Shown here: piece by piece, positions 1 to 6,316 of the stretch
How the letters are laid out: each line of letters opens with the position of its first letter
How positions within the stretch are numbered: position 1 is the stretch's first letter
Translations under genes and position numbers: made by a program
NCBI GenBank assembly: GCA_035711865.1
Contig: DASTBT010000125.1
Span: forward strand, 1-14,542
Direction: 5' to 3'
Source of the DNA: JAOUEA01 sp035711865
GTDB lineage: Bacteria; Actinomycetota; UBA4738; HRBIN12
Length of the DNA stretch: 14,542 bases
The notes under the pieces: model-generated
The model's database searches: none
The model's input: the letters and a program-made list of their open reading frames with translations, nothing else
Told to the model about the DNA's origin: nothing

Positions 1-102
1 GCCTTCCTCATCCTGAATGGCGAGATCGGCTCGATGCGCCTCAGCGAGCTGCTCTGGCGTGACCCCCTTCATGTTGCGGTGCACGTCCATGAACTCCGGC
101 AT
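1..102 (-). CDS. DUF4242 (SCO4226-like) protein, 5' end only
   Basis: Only the first 34 codons are inside the window; the gene runs off the left edge. Translation from the ATG at 102 gives MPEFMDVHRNMKGVTPEQLA, continuing EAHRADLAIQDEEG. This is the typical N-terminus of DUF4242 proteins, which include the nickel-binding SCO4226 of Streptomyces: a first beta strand with a D-x-H motif, then a helix of the type 'T-x-E-x-L-A-x-A-H-x-A-D-L'. These are usually small ferredoxin-like-fold proteins of about 80-100 residues, often annotated as nickel-binding although the physiological role is not known. The start is supported by an AGGAGG Shine-Dalgarno sequence seven bases upstream (110-115 region) and by a promoter-like pair further up. 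Metal binding is inferred from the family, and the rest of the protein is not visible. It points away from the plus-strand enzyme cluster, so it is not in the same operon. Confidence 0.8.
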   Translation of the reverse strand, partial: MPEFMDVHRNMKGVTPEQLAEAHRADLAIQDEEG

Positions 103-125
103 CAGACCGCCTCCTCTCTCCGAGG

Positions 126-155
126 ACCTTATTCCAGGCGATGTGAGCCGGACAA
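126..155 (-). promoter_or_regulatory. Putative sigma70-type promoter of the DUF4242 gene
   Basis: On the minus strand TTGTCC (155-150) is followed after 18 bases by TAAGGT (131-126), a TANNNT -10 box. Transcription would begin near position 119, giving a leader of about 17 nt that holds the AGGAGG ribosome site. The -35 box matches the consensus only in its first three bases, so this is a motif-based guess. Confidence 0.42.
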
Positions 156-196
156 GCCTTCGGCCCAGTCTGGGCTCCCACCCTTCGTTGAGAGGG

Positions 197-233
197 CGAT
201 CGTCGGGTCACGGTGAACTACGGTCGACGATCG
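197..233. repeat. 9-bp inverted repeat, 19-bp spacer
   Basis: CGATCGTCG (197-205) is matched by its exact reverse complement CGACGATCG (225-233). The spacer itself carries a small odd palindrome, TCAC-G-GTGA (208-216), and two copies of ACGGT. It could be a regulator site between the divergent genes. Words such as CGATCG are very common in this genome, which weakens the case. Confidence 0.35.
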
Positions 234-487
234 TGGTGAGCCACACCGGCGAGACATCCGTGCGACGACGAAGGACCGAATGATCGCGAGGACAAGGATG
301 CTCGAGCGCGCGGCCTCGTACTCCACGTCGCGGCCACCGAGCCGGCGAGGTCCCCGATCAGGGATCCCCGGATATGGGTCCGTTCGACCTTCCCGATCCG
401 GGTCGGTCGACCCGCGAGACCTCCGTGTCCAGTGTCTGAACTTGAGCTCAACGGCGGTGACTTCGATGGACGACACGACTCGACCAC

Positions 488-515
488 TCGACACTCGAAC
501 CGAACCGAGTGTCGA
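488..515. repeat. 10-bp perfect inverted repeat (possible operator or hairpin)
   Basis: TCGACACTCG (488-497) and CGAGTGTCGA (506-515) are perfect reverse complements around the 8-base centre AACCGAAC. As DNA this is a 28-bp two-fold symmetric site of the size bound by dimeric TetR/GntR-type regulators; as RNA it would be a 10-bp stem. It lies 225 bp before the DUF1579 start, in a region with no gene, so constraint from coding is not the explanation. No regulator gene is in the window. Confidence 0.5.
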
Positions 516-740
516 CGGCGGCCGACGGGCCCGAGCGCACGGATGGCTCGGCATCGACGATCGCGCTCGGGGCCGGAAGCAGCTTCCCCGCGTCCCGGAG
601 CCGAAAGGCCAAGCATGCGGTGATCGGATGGTCCGCAGCCCGGGATCGCCGTGCATATGTGCCGGCCCCGTGTTCGTGGCGGATCGCGCGGCGACCGTCG
701 CCCCGAAGGTGATGGCCGTAGGTGAACGGAAGGAGGACGG

Positions 741-1277
741 ATGAGCATCGCACGCGAGATCGACCGGGTGCCGCGCCCCATCACGCCCGGACCCGAGATG
801 GTCGAGCTCAGAAGGTTCTTCACGGACGTGACGTGGACCGGACGGATCCACGAGAACGGGATGGGGCCGGGGACGCCGGAGATGGGCGGCGTCGGCCGAG
901 CGACGGTTCGCGAGATCCAGGACGGCCGCTGGCTCGCCATGGATGCCGAGCAGGAGCAGTTCCTGGAGGACGGGACGTTCGTGCTGAAGTGGCAGCTCCA
1001 CTGGGTCTCGGGATGGGCGCCCGAGCTGGGCGAGTACCGAGCCAGCATGGTGGACAACTACGGTCACGCCATGGTCTACCGCGGCTGGATCGATGGCGAC
1101 CGTCTGGTCTTCGAGTCGCTCGGGGACGCACCGGTCAAGTTGCGCTTCACCTGGGAGCTTGCCGACGACGGCGTCGTGAACTGGCGGAACGAGATGCAGG
1201 TCGGCGAGGGGGACTGGTTCCTGATCGAGCAGTACCCGATGGTCCCCGTGCAGGGCCAGCCAACGAGGTCTGGCTGA
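741..1277 (+). CDS. DUF1579 family protein
   Basis: A 178-residue soluble protein with no signal peptide or membrane segment. It has the features of DUF1579, a calycin-like beta-barrel family of unknown function: an opening segment predicting a helix then 'W-T-G' (about residues 17-34), a 'GRW-L' turn near residues 61-64, alternating strands through the middle, and the motif pair 'D-N-Y-G-H' and 'YRGWIDGDRLVFES' around residues 107-128. The start is secure: GGAAGGAGG lies four bases before the ATG. It is the first gene of a plus-strand cluster, followed after 78 bp by the YCII gene. DUF1579 and YCII genes are frequent neighbours of ECF sigma factors and SRPBCC/glyoxalase-type genes in actinobacteria, but none of those is visible here. 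The substrate is unknown; family assignment is fairly firm and function is not. Confidence 0.8.
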   Translation: MSIAREIDRVPRPITPGPEMVELRRFFTDVTWTGRIHENGMGPGTPEMGGVGRATVREIQDGRWLAMDAEQEQFLEDGTFVLKWQLHWVSGWAPELGEYRASMVDNYGHAMVYRGWIDGDRLVFESLGDAPVKLRFTWELADDGVVNWRNEMQVGEGDWFLIEQYPMVPVQGQPTRSG

Positions 1278-1355
1278 GGAAGCAGCACCACGTCGTCGGT
1301 GAGCGAACGCCTGCTCGCCCCCGCGTTGATGCGCACGCACTGAGGGGAGGTAGGG

Positions 1356-1601
1356 ATGCGCGCGCTGTACTTCTATCTCATGAGGGACGCACCCGATCGC
1401 GTTCGAACGGCCGTCCCGGACCACGCCGAGTACTGGGGAACACTCGGGGTGCATGCCTACCTCGGGGGCCCCTTCGCGGGCAGATCCGGAGGGCTCATCA
1501 CCTTCGAGGTCGCCTCGATCGACGAAGCCGAACGACTCGTAGCAGATGACCCGTTCGTCCAGGAGGATCTCGTGGAGCGTCGGTGGGTGAAAGAGTGCTG
1601 A
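1356..1601 (+). CDS. YCII-domain (YciI-like) protein
   Basis: An 81-residue protein covering a single YCII domain, a dimeric ferredoxin-like (alpha-beta barrel) fold. Visible family marks are the N-terminal strand 'ALYFYLMRD', the conserved histidine H23 in 'PDHAEYW', the 'GGPF' turn near residue 37, strand 'GGLITFEV', and the 'A-E-R-L-V-A-D-D-P-F' helix and turn near residues 58-67. The His and the Asp before the Pro are the residues usually discussed as the active-site pair of the family. Length is typical (about 80-100). GGGGAGG five bases before the ATG fixes the start. It lies 78 bp after the DUF1579 gene and 62-86 bp before the alpha/beta hydrolase, so co-transcription is plausible. YCII proteins are often called dehydrogenase-like or muconolactone-isomerase-like; the reaction of this one cannot be told from sequence. 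Confidence 0.85.
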   Translation: MRALYFYLMRDAPDRVRTAVPDHAEYWGTLGVHAYLGGPFAGRSGGLITFEVASIDEAERLVADDPFVQEDLVERRWVKEC

Positions 1602-1663
1602 TCGACTGAGCTTGTGAGTGACAGACGTCCGGGCTTCCTCGTCGAACCGACTGCGGCGGAGGC

Positions 1664-2395
1664 GTGCGGGGATCCTCTGGGGGGACCGTGTTCACGTACC
1701 GCGAAGACATGCGCCGTGCCTGGGACCGCATCAGGTCGTTCCCGACGCAGATGCTCGAAACGCGCTTCGGGACCATCGAGTACGCCGATCACGGTGAGGG
1801 GCTTCCCCTTCTCGTCTCTCATGGAGTCCTCGGATGCCACGTCGATAGCGCCGAAACGTTGTGGGCGAACCTGACGGGCCCGGGGTTCCGGGTGATCGCT
1901 CCGTCGCGGTTCGGCTACTTCGGCTCCACCCTGCCGCAAAGCGCCACCCCGGCCGACCAGGCGGACGCGTACGCGCTCCTGCTCGAGCATCTCGGGGTCG
2001 ATCGTGCCGTCGTGATCGGGTTCTCCGCAGGGAGTGGCTCGATCCTCGAGTTCGCGCGCCGTCACCCCGGGCGCGTCATCGGGCTCATCCTGGCCTGCTG
2101 CCGTCTCGGAGGGGGCGTCACCGTCGGCGAACGCTTCGCACCGGTGTTCCGCCTGGCCTATGGCGCCGACTGGGCGTTCTGGGCGTTCGAGAAACTGATG
2201 CCGTTGCCCTACTCCCGCATGATGGGCCTTCCCAAGGGCTACCGGCTGTCCGCGGAGGAAGAGGAAACGATGGCCGCCATCCGGAAGCTGCTCTTCCCGT
2301 TCAGGCCGAGGCGCGACGGCGCCGTGTTCGACGGGTTCGTCTCGAACCTCGCCGCCGACCGCTTCCCGCTCGACAACTCACCGTGCCAACGCTGA
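1664..2395 (+). CDS. Alpha/beta hydrolase, N-terminal part of a frameshifted gene
   Basis: This 243-residue frame carries the first three quarters of an alpha/beta-hydrolase-fold enzyme. The 'SHGVLG' oxyanion-hole loop is at residues 52-57, and the nucleophile elbow GFSAG has Ser121. A helical cap region rich in aromatic residues follows at about 160-215. The domain then stops abruptly with SPCQR and a TGA. The missing acid/histidine part is found intact in the next frame from 2377 (listed separately). One extra C near 2377 would restore a continuous protein of about 300 residues, normal for the family. Either the gene is recently inactivated or one base was lost in assembly. The start is uncertain: GTG 1664 is the most upstream; GTG 1688, preceded by a G-rich stretch, and ATG 1709 are alternatives that keep the domain. 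The substrate class (esterase, lipase, peroxidase-like) is not determinable. Confidence 0.8.
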   Translation: MRGSSGGTVFTYREDMRRAWDRIRSFPTQMLETRFGTIEYADHGEGLPLLVSHGVLGCHVDSAETLWANLTGPGFRVIAPSRFGYFGSTLPQSATPADQADAYALLLEHLGVDRAVVIGFSAGSGSILEFARRHPGRVIGLILACCRLGGGVTVGERFAPVFRLAYGADWAFWAFEKLMPLPYSRMMGLPKGYRLSAEEEETMAAIRKLLFPFRPRRDGAVFDGFVSNLAADRFPLDNSPCQR

Positions 2396-2565
2396 TCATC
2401 AATGCGAGGGACGATCATCTCGCCCCGTACAGGTTCGCCGCCGAGGCGGCGTCCCGTATCCCAGGTGCGAAGCTCAAGACGATCGAGCGGGGTGGCCACA
2501 TCTTCATGGGTCACGACGACGAGGTCCGTGAGGCCATCCGCGCGTTCGTTCAGGCGCTGACGTGA
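2377..2565 (+). pseudogene. Displaced C-terminal part of the alpha/beta hydrolase
   Basis: These 62 codons in the frame one base back continue the hydrolase without loss of homology. They read LTVPTLIINARDDHLAP, the strand-plus-loop that holds the catalytic acid (the second Asp of RDD), then a helix 'FAAEAASRIPGAK', the strand 'LKTIERGGHIFMGHDDEV' with the catalytic histidine after GG, and a final helix ending at TGA 2563-2565. The upstream frame reads RFPLDN just before the break, so duplicating the C at 2377 joins the two parts as RFPLDNLTVPTLI. There is no ribosome site here, so it would not be made independently. No long homopolymer is present that would favour programmed slippage. Confidence 0.75.
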
Positions 2566-2954
2566 TCCCTCGTGCTCGGTGGACCTGATCCGGACGCCGC
2601 ATGCCGGTCGCGGATCACCCCGGAGCGGGCGGCCCCCCGGGAGCTCGGGGGGAATGAGTCCCGCAGCTTCACCAGGCTGCGTCGCCCCCGGAGGACCGCA
2701 TCCGCCGTCAGGCACGTTGCGACCGAGTGACCGCAGGGCGGTTGCGGTGTAGTCAGGAAGGACCCCACGGCCTCTCGGTTCGGTGTCGCCGCATCGGTTG
2801 GCTCCCCCCGGGCCACCGGCAGCGACAACCTGGAGCGTCGCACGACAGCCCGCCGCGCACAGTCGGCCCGACGAGTGATTCTTCCGCTCCGGTCGTCCGA
2901 CGGCCTTCTCGGCGACCATCTCGACACCGCCGGAAGGGTCGGTCGGCAGACGGA
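2566..2954. other. Intergenic region between convergent genes
   Basis: About 390 bp between the hydrolase tail and the end of the TadG-like gene. Open frames here are shadows with proline/arginine-rich translations and no domain. Apart from the GC-rich hairpin at 2633-2652 I see nothing in it: no tRNA-like fold, no repeat family, no clear promoter. Confidence 0.5.
2633..2652. terminator. Possible bidirectional terminator hairpin
   Basis: CCCCCCG (2633-2639) pairs perfectly with CGGGGGG (2646-2652) across the 6-base loop GGAGCT. It sits 68 bp after the hydrolase tail and about 300 bp beyond the TadG-like stop, between convergent genes. There is no T-run on either side, so intrinsic termination is only a guess; many high-GC terminators lack a clear T-run. 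Confidence 0.35.
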
Positions 2955-4247
2955 CTACTCCTGATCGAGGCAGGTCCGGTAGGCGAGGTCGCAGAGCTGG
3001 CCTGCGAGCAATCCGAAGTTGGCCCCGCCACCGGGCTCCCCGCCGCCGAACGTGGTGCCCTTCCACTTCAGCACCAGGCAATGGGCGCTCGAGTTCGGGG
3101 CGGGGTTGCCGCCGCAGTCGGCCGACTCGCTCGTCTCGAACGAAACCTCGCTCGGCTGCTTGCTCCATGCCGTGATGACCCCGTTTGCGTCGACGGTCAG
3201 CTTCGCGCCCTTGTCGCCGGAAGCACTACCCTCGATGTAGCTGCCGGCCGACGGCGCGCAGGCAGCCATGAGGTCGAACGGGAGCGTCGCGGTCGACGGG
3301 ATCGGACAGGTCAGTGTCGCCTTGCTGGGCATGTTGACGCCCAGGATCTGGAAGTGCGCGAAGCCGATGACGTTGTACTTGGGTTGGGGCGTTCCGATCT
3401 GGGCCGGTTCGGCGTCGGCAGGTGACGTCCCGACGATCGGGAAGTCTCTCGCCTTTCCGATCAGGCGTTCGAGCTCCCGCCACGCGACGTCGTTCCCTCC
3501 GTTGCCCTCGCGAGTGCAGACCCAGGTGGCGTACGGGTAGTTGAGGCCGAGGGTCTCGACGGGCTCGTAGCCACCGATCCAGCCTGCGAGTTGGTTGTCG
3601 CCGCCGGAGTTGTTGCACGCGTCCGCCTTCCCGACGTCCCAACCGTCGCCGACGTCGAGGAACCCGAAGTTCCCGCCTCCTGAGAGGTCGTTGTCCTCCC
3701 AGATGTAGCAGACCGTGTTCTCGGCGACGTACGGCACATCGCAGCGGTTCCCCTGGAAGAAGCCCTCGTAGATGACGAGCGGGATCGGAGCGGCGGCGCC
3801 TGCCGCGCCCCACGAGGCGGTCGCTTGCGTCGTCACCTCCGATGTGTGCTCGAATCCCAGCACCGGCGCGAAGTACAGGGATTGATCGCTCTCATAGCGG
3901 ACCGTCACGTGCCCGCTCACCGCGACACCGCAGTCGATCGTCCACGCTTCACCGCTCTCGGGGTCGACACCGTCGATGATGCCTCCGGTGAGACCGCTGT
4001 CGGTGACCTGGACGTTCTTCGCAGCGTAGGCGTCGGCCGCGGCTTCCGGGTCGCCGAGGCCCGCGTCGGCACACGACTGCGCGGCCGCGAGGGCTGCGGC
4101 ATCCGCGCCGTTCACCATCATCCGACGGCGGAGCAGCAGGCCGCCGACATCGACCGTCAGCGCCACGGCGGCCATCAGCACCACCAGGACCAGAGCGGTG
4201 ACGACGGCAACCGCACCGTCGTCGCGAGAGGTTGCGGGAAGGTTCAC
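2955..4247 (-). CDS. TadG-like protein with a large extracytoplasmic domain
   Basis: From the chosen start, about 430 residues. A short basic/polar leader ends in 'DDGAVAVVTALV' and runs into one hydrophobic segment (about residues 12-35). 'VDVGGLLLRRRMMVNGADAA' and 'ALAAA' follow, the signature of the putative Flp/Tad pilus-assembly TadE/G-like N-terminal domain. The remaining 370 residues are exported, rich in Gly, Asn and Asp, and contain several cysteines; I recognise no enzyme motif in them. The start is ambiguous: the frame opens at GTG 4262, GTG 4253 overlaps the upstream TGA, and GTG 4247 lies five bases after GAGGTG and is preferred. The coding region begins within three bases of the end of the TadE-like gene, so the two are almost certainly translated together. 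TadG proteins of Tad systems anchor or initiate the pilus; that role here is inferred, since no tadA, tadB, tadC or cpaB gene is in view. Confidence 0.78.
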   Translation of the reverse strand: MNLPATSRDDGAVAVVTALVLVVLMAAVALTVDVGGLLLRRRMMVNGADAAALAAAQSCADAGLGDPEAAADAYAAKNVQVTDSGLTGGIIDGVDPESGEAWTIDCGVAVSGHVTVRYESDQSLYFAPVLGFEHTSEVTTQATASWGAAGAAAPIPLVIYEGFFQGNRCDVPYVAENTVCYIWEDNDLSGGGNFGFLDVGDGWDVGKADACNNSGGDNQLAGWIGGYEPVETLGLNYPYATWVCTREGNGGNDVAWRELERLIGKARDFPIVGTSPADAEPAQIGTPQPKYNVIGFAHFQILGVNMPSKATLTCPIPSTATLPFDLMAACAPSAGSYIEGSASGDKGAKLTVDANGVITAWSKQPSEVSFETSESADCGGNPAPNSSAHCLVLKWKGTTFGGGEPGGGANFGLLAGQLCDLAYRTCLDQE

Positions 4248-4249
4248 GA

Positions 4250-4711
4250 TCACACCTCGCACCGGAAGCTCGCCGAGACGATCGGGGTCATGTGGATGGC
4301 GGGGAGGAAGGGCGCTGAGACCACGATCCCGCCCTCGGGCAGGTTGCGCGTGTCGTAGCTGACGGTCACGTCCTCGCCGACGCTCTCGTCACCGTCGCAG
4401 AGCCGGCTGACGACGACGTCACCGGCATCCGGGATCGCGCCGAGCGCGGCGTTGTCGACCTTGGCCCGTACGGTCTCGACCGTCGCTCCCACGGCCGCCG
4501 CCCGGCCGCCTTCTCGAACGGAGCTCCGCAGCGTCTGCAGGTTCAGGAAGGCGATGCCGAAGTAGATGATCCCGAAGATGAGCATGAACAGCAGGGGAGC
4601 GATGAGCGCGAACTCCACGGCCGACGCACCCTCCTCGTCGCGGTGCTCCCGGAGAAGTGCCGGAGCGCGCTCGCGCACGCGCGGTGCTGCCTGTTGGCGG
4701 TGTTCATCCAC
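4250..4711 (-). CDS. TadE-like pilus assembly / pseudopilin protein
   Basis: A 153-residue single-pass membrane protein. A basic, Arg/His-rich cytoplasmic leader of about 25 residues precedes EEGASAVEFALIAPLLF (residues 26-42), the hallmark of TadE-like proteins (Gly, then Val-Glu-Phe-Ala-Leu, then a hydrophobic helix to about residue 57). The following 'LQTLRSSVREGGRAAAVG' amphipathic segment is also typical. The rest is a small extracytoplasmic beta-rich domain with two cysteines (CDG and the penultimate FRCEV). In Tad/Flp systems TadE is a minor pseudopilin processed by a prepilin peptidase such as TadV; processing here is by analogy. The start is GTG 4711, with AAGGCAGGA a few bases upstream. 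Its stop lies within a few bases of the TadG-like start. I see no obvious promoter box in the 210 bp upstream. Confidence 0.88.
   Translation of the reverse strand: MDEHRQQAAPRVRERAPALLREHRDEEGASAVEFALIAPLLFMLIFGIIYFGIAFLNLQTLRSSVREGGRAAAVGATVETVRAKVDNAALGAIPDAGDVVVSRLCDGDESVGEDVTVSYDTRNLPEGGIVVSAPFLPAIHMTPIVSASFRCEV
4253..4258 (-). promoter_or_regulatory. Ribosome binding site deciding the TadG-like start
   Basis: GAGGTG on the minus strand (4258-4253) matches the anti-Shine-Dalgarno sequence at six positions and lies five bases before GTG 4247. It overlaps the last codons of the TadE-like gene, so ribosomes ending there would be well placed to restart. This favours GTG 4247 over GTG 4253 or 4262. 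Confidence 0.5.
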
Positions 4712-4886
4712 GAGATCCTGCCTTCCCTTGACCGACGTGGTCGGCCACCTGGTGACGATCGAGCGGGTGCCTCGTTCGCGGACCTTCGTCCGTCGATGCG
4801 TGGTCCCCAGGGTGGCCGACGCAAGGGGTCCCTCGCTACGGGCGAGAGGCCGACGGAGACCCGCCGTTCGTCGGCGATACCGGTGC

Positions 4887-4903
4887 TCGAACGCCTAGTT
4901 CGA
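4887..4903. repeat. Small hairpin after the beta-propeller lipoprotein gene
   Basis: TCGAAC (4887-4892) and GTTCGA (4898-4903) pair across a 5-base loop, 19 bp beyond the stop of the minus-strand lipoprotein gene. A 6-bp stem with no T-run is weak for a terminator. The whole gap 4712-4921 shows nothing else I can name. Confidence 0.22.
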
Positions 4904-4921
4904 AGGGGCTCATCCGGAGGG

Positions 4922-6232
4922 TCAAGGCGACCAGGTGACGTAGACGCCTTCGGCGACCGCGACGGGCTCGCCGCCGACCTCCTGCACGACGATCAGCCCC
5001 TCGCCCGACGGGCCCTGGACGGGGTATGCGAACGCCGAAGCGTCGGGCGCCCAGGGCGTGGTGCTCTGGGCGTACTGCGTGAAGAACGGCGCGTAGTCGC
5101 GCAGGACGTCGATCGTCGGCGAGTGCCGGCCCTCCGCCTCGACCGCACGGCCTCCTTCCCAGACCTGCCAGAGGAAGGGGATCGCTCCCGCGGCCGCGGG
5201 TTCGGGGGCCAGCGTGAGCAGACGTTCGCCGTCGGGGCTCCACCAGAACGTGATCGCGCGGATCTCGGTGGCGCGTCTCGTGACGCCGCTGCGCACGTCG
5301 ACCACCCTCACCCCGTCGCCCGGAAGCGTGGGGCGCCGATCGAAGAAGTCGCCGTCTTCCGCCCCGAGCAGTTGATAGGCGACGGCGCCGCCGTCGGGGC
5401 GCAACACGAACGAGAGCGCCCCGGGCCCCTCGACGAGCACCCGCGGGCGTCCTCCGTCGACGATCGCGACGAGCCGTTGGGTGTCCCCGCCCGCACGCTC
5501 CGCGAATACGATCGTGCGCCCATCGGCGCTCCATGCAGGCGTGGCGAACGCACCGGGCCGCCGGCTCACGCTCGTGGCGTGGCCGGCCAGATCGACCTCG
5601 TCGAGGCGGTCGAAGCCGGCATGGGCGAGCACGCGCCGGCCGTCGGGCGCCCAGGCGAAGTAGAAGAAGGGCTCGCCGCCCGAGACGGTGCGCACCCGGG
5701 CGCGCTCACCGGTGAGATCCAGCACCCCCATCTCCACCGGCATCTCCGGGTCGCCGCCGGCGCCGAGGAAGGCCACGCGATCGCCGGTCGGATCCCACGA
5801 GAGGTAGTACGGCAGGAACGGGGTTCGCGTCACGACGGGGTCCTCACCCCGTGGGCCGGCGACGACGATCGCCCCTCCCACGCCAGTGTCGCTGGTCAGC
5901 TGCACCACCCACGCGAGCCGGTCGCCATCGGGCGACCATGCAGGTTGCACGGCCCGCCCGTCGGCTTCGGGCATCTCGCTCCTTCCCGAACCGTCGGGGC
6001 GCATCGTCGAGAGCGAGCCGTCGGCGTCGACGACGGCGAGGCGTCCGGGGGCCGAGATCGTGCCCCTCGCATCGGGCGGGGTAGGCTCGTCCGCGGGCGA
6101 CGGGGATGCCCCGACTGGGGAGGGGAAGGCGCCGGTGCGCTCCGGGTCGCCGATCGAGATCGTGCACGACGCGAGCGCGAGCGTGCCACTCAGCGTGAGG
6201 ATCCCGAGCAAGGCCCGCGGGGTCGAGCGCAT
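4922..6232 (-). CDS. Lipoprotein with TolB/PD40-like seven-bladed beta-propeller
   Basis: A 436-residue exported lipoprotein. The leader MRSTPRALLG plus a hydrophobic core ends in the lipobox L-A-S-C, with Cys23 as the predicted lipidated residue. A Pro/Ser/Thr-rich linker (about 24-60) tethers the domain. Seven blade-closing motifs follow at regular distances: WSPDG near 99, WDPTG near 146, WAPDG near 194, WSADG near 224, RPDG near 278, WSPDG near 331 and WAPDA near 394. The C-terminus ends in TWSP, which probably completes the first blade. This is the PD40/WD40-like (TolB C-terminal) propeller. Such lipoproteins act as binding platforms at the outer face of the membrane; no enzyme residues are evident. 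The ATG at 6232 has no Shine-Dalgarno sequence but sits six bases after a TANNNT box, suggesting a leaderless mRNA. It is divergent from the cyclase gene over 84 bp, so shared control is possible. Confidence 0.87.
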   Translation of the reverse strand: MRSTPRALLGILTLSGTLALASCTISIGDPERTGAFPSPVGASPSPADEPTPPDARGTISAPGRLAVVDADGSLSTMRPDGSGRSEMPEADGRAVQPAWSPDGDRLAWVVQLTSDTGVGGAIVVAGPRGEDPVVTRTPFLPYYLSWDPTGDRVAFLGAGGDPEMPVEMGVLDLTGERARVRTVSGGEPFFYFAWAPDGRRVLAHAGFDRLDEVDLAGHATSVSRRPGAFATPAWSADGRTIVFAERAGGDTQRLVAIVDGGRPRVLVEGPGALSFVLRPDGGAVAYQLLGAEDGDFFDRRPTLPGDGVRVVDVRSGVTRRATEIRAITFWWSPDGERLLTLAPEPAAAGAIPFLWQVWEGGRAVEAEGRHSPTIDVLRDYAPFFTQYAQSTTPWAPDASAFAYPVQGPSGEGLIVVQEVGGEPVAVAEGVYVTWSP

Positions 6233-6238
6233 GGATCG

Positions 6239-6244
6239 ACGCTA
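6239..6244 (-). promoter_or_regulatory. Putative -10 box of a leaderless promoter (lipoprotein gene)
   Basis: TAGCGT on the minus strand (6244-6239) fits TANNNT and ends exactly six bases before the ATG at 6232, so transcription would start at or next to the start codon. There is no ribosome site between. The same spacing is seen before the exonuclease III gene at 11690. No -35 box is clear. Confidence 0.45.
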
Positions 6245-6261
6245 GCGCACTTCACCGTTCC

Positions 6262-6285
6262 GGTCGCCCCCCCTTCCGGGCGGCC
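6262..6285. promoter_or_regulatory. Imperfect dyad at the centre of the divergent promoter region
   Basis: GGTCGCCC (6262-6269) and GGGCGGCC (6278-6285) are reverse complements except for one position, around an 8-base pyrimidine-rich centre. The symmetry axis (6273.5) almost coincides with the midpoint between the two divergent start codons (6274.5). It could be one operator serving both genes; the high GC content makes chance matches easier. Confidence 0.33.
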
Positions 6286-6299
6286 CCCAGCACATCGAA

Positions 6300-6305
6300 T
6301 AGGCT
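6300..6305 (+). promoter_or_regulatory. Putative -10 box of the cyclase gene
   Basis: TAGGCT fits TANNNT and ends 11 bases before the ATG at 6317. A start site about seven bases downstream would leave a leader of only a few bases, too short for a ribosome site, and none is visible. This again implies leaderless or near-leaderless translation. No recognisable -35 box. Confidence 0.42.
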
Positions 6306-6316
6306 AGTCGGCGCTG

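Larger units (their letters stand above)
103..740. other. Gene-poor intergenic region with two dyads
   Basis: About 640 bp between the divergent DUF4242 and DUF1579 genes. The open frames here give arginine/serine-rich, low-complexity translations with no recognisable domain and no ribosome site, and the longest one is the tail of a frame antisense to the DUF1579 gene. I see no tRNA-like cloverleaf. What it does hold is a likely minus-strand promoter at its left end and two inverted repeats (197-233 and 488-515). No convincing promoter for the downstream plus-strand cluster could be picked by eye. Confidence 0.6.

Noticed and set aside
280..744. A 154-codon plus-strand frame before the DUF1579 gene
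   Set aside because: No ribosome site, no domain, Arg/Ser/Pro-rich translation, and it overlaps the well-supported DUF1579 start and the 488-515 dyad.
129..1454. A 441-codon open frame on the minus strand
   Set aside because: It covers the DUF1579 gene in antisense and runs through the geneless stretch. The part outside the gene has no recognisable composition or motif.
2369..2395. Programmed ribosomal frameshift in the hydrolase
   Set aside because: No slippery heptamer or long homopolymer is present at the junction, and alpha/beta hydrolases are not known for this; a deleted base is simpler.
2727..3425. A 232-codon plus-strand frame
   Set aside because: Mostly antisense to the TadG-like gene; low-complexity translation and no start signals.
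4643..6307. A 554-codon open frame on the plus strand
   Set aside because: Antisense to the beta-propeller lipoprotein and part of the TadE-like gene; Arg/Gly/Asp-rich low-complexity product with no ribosome site or domain.
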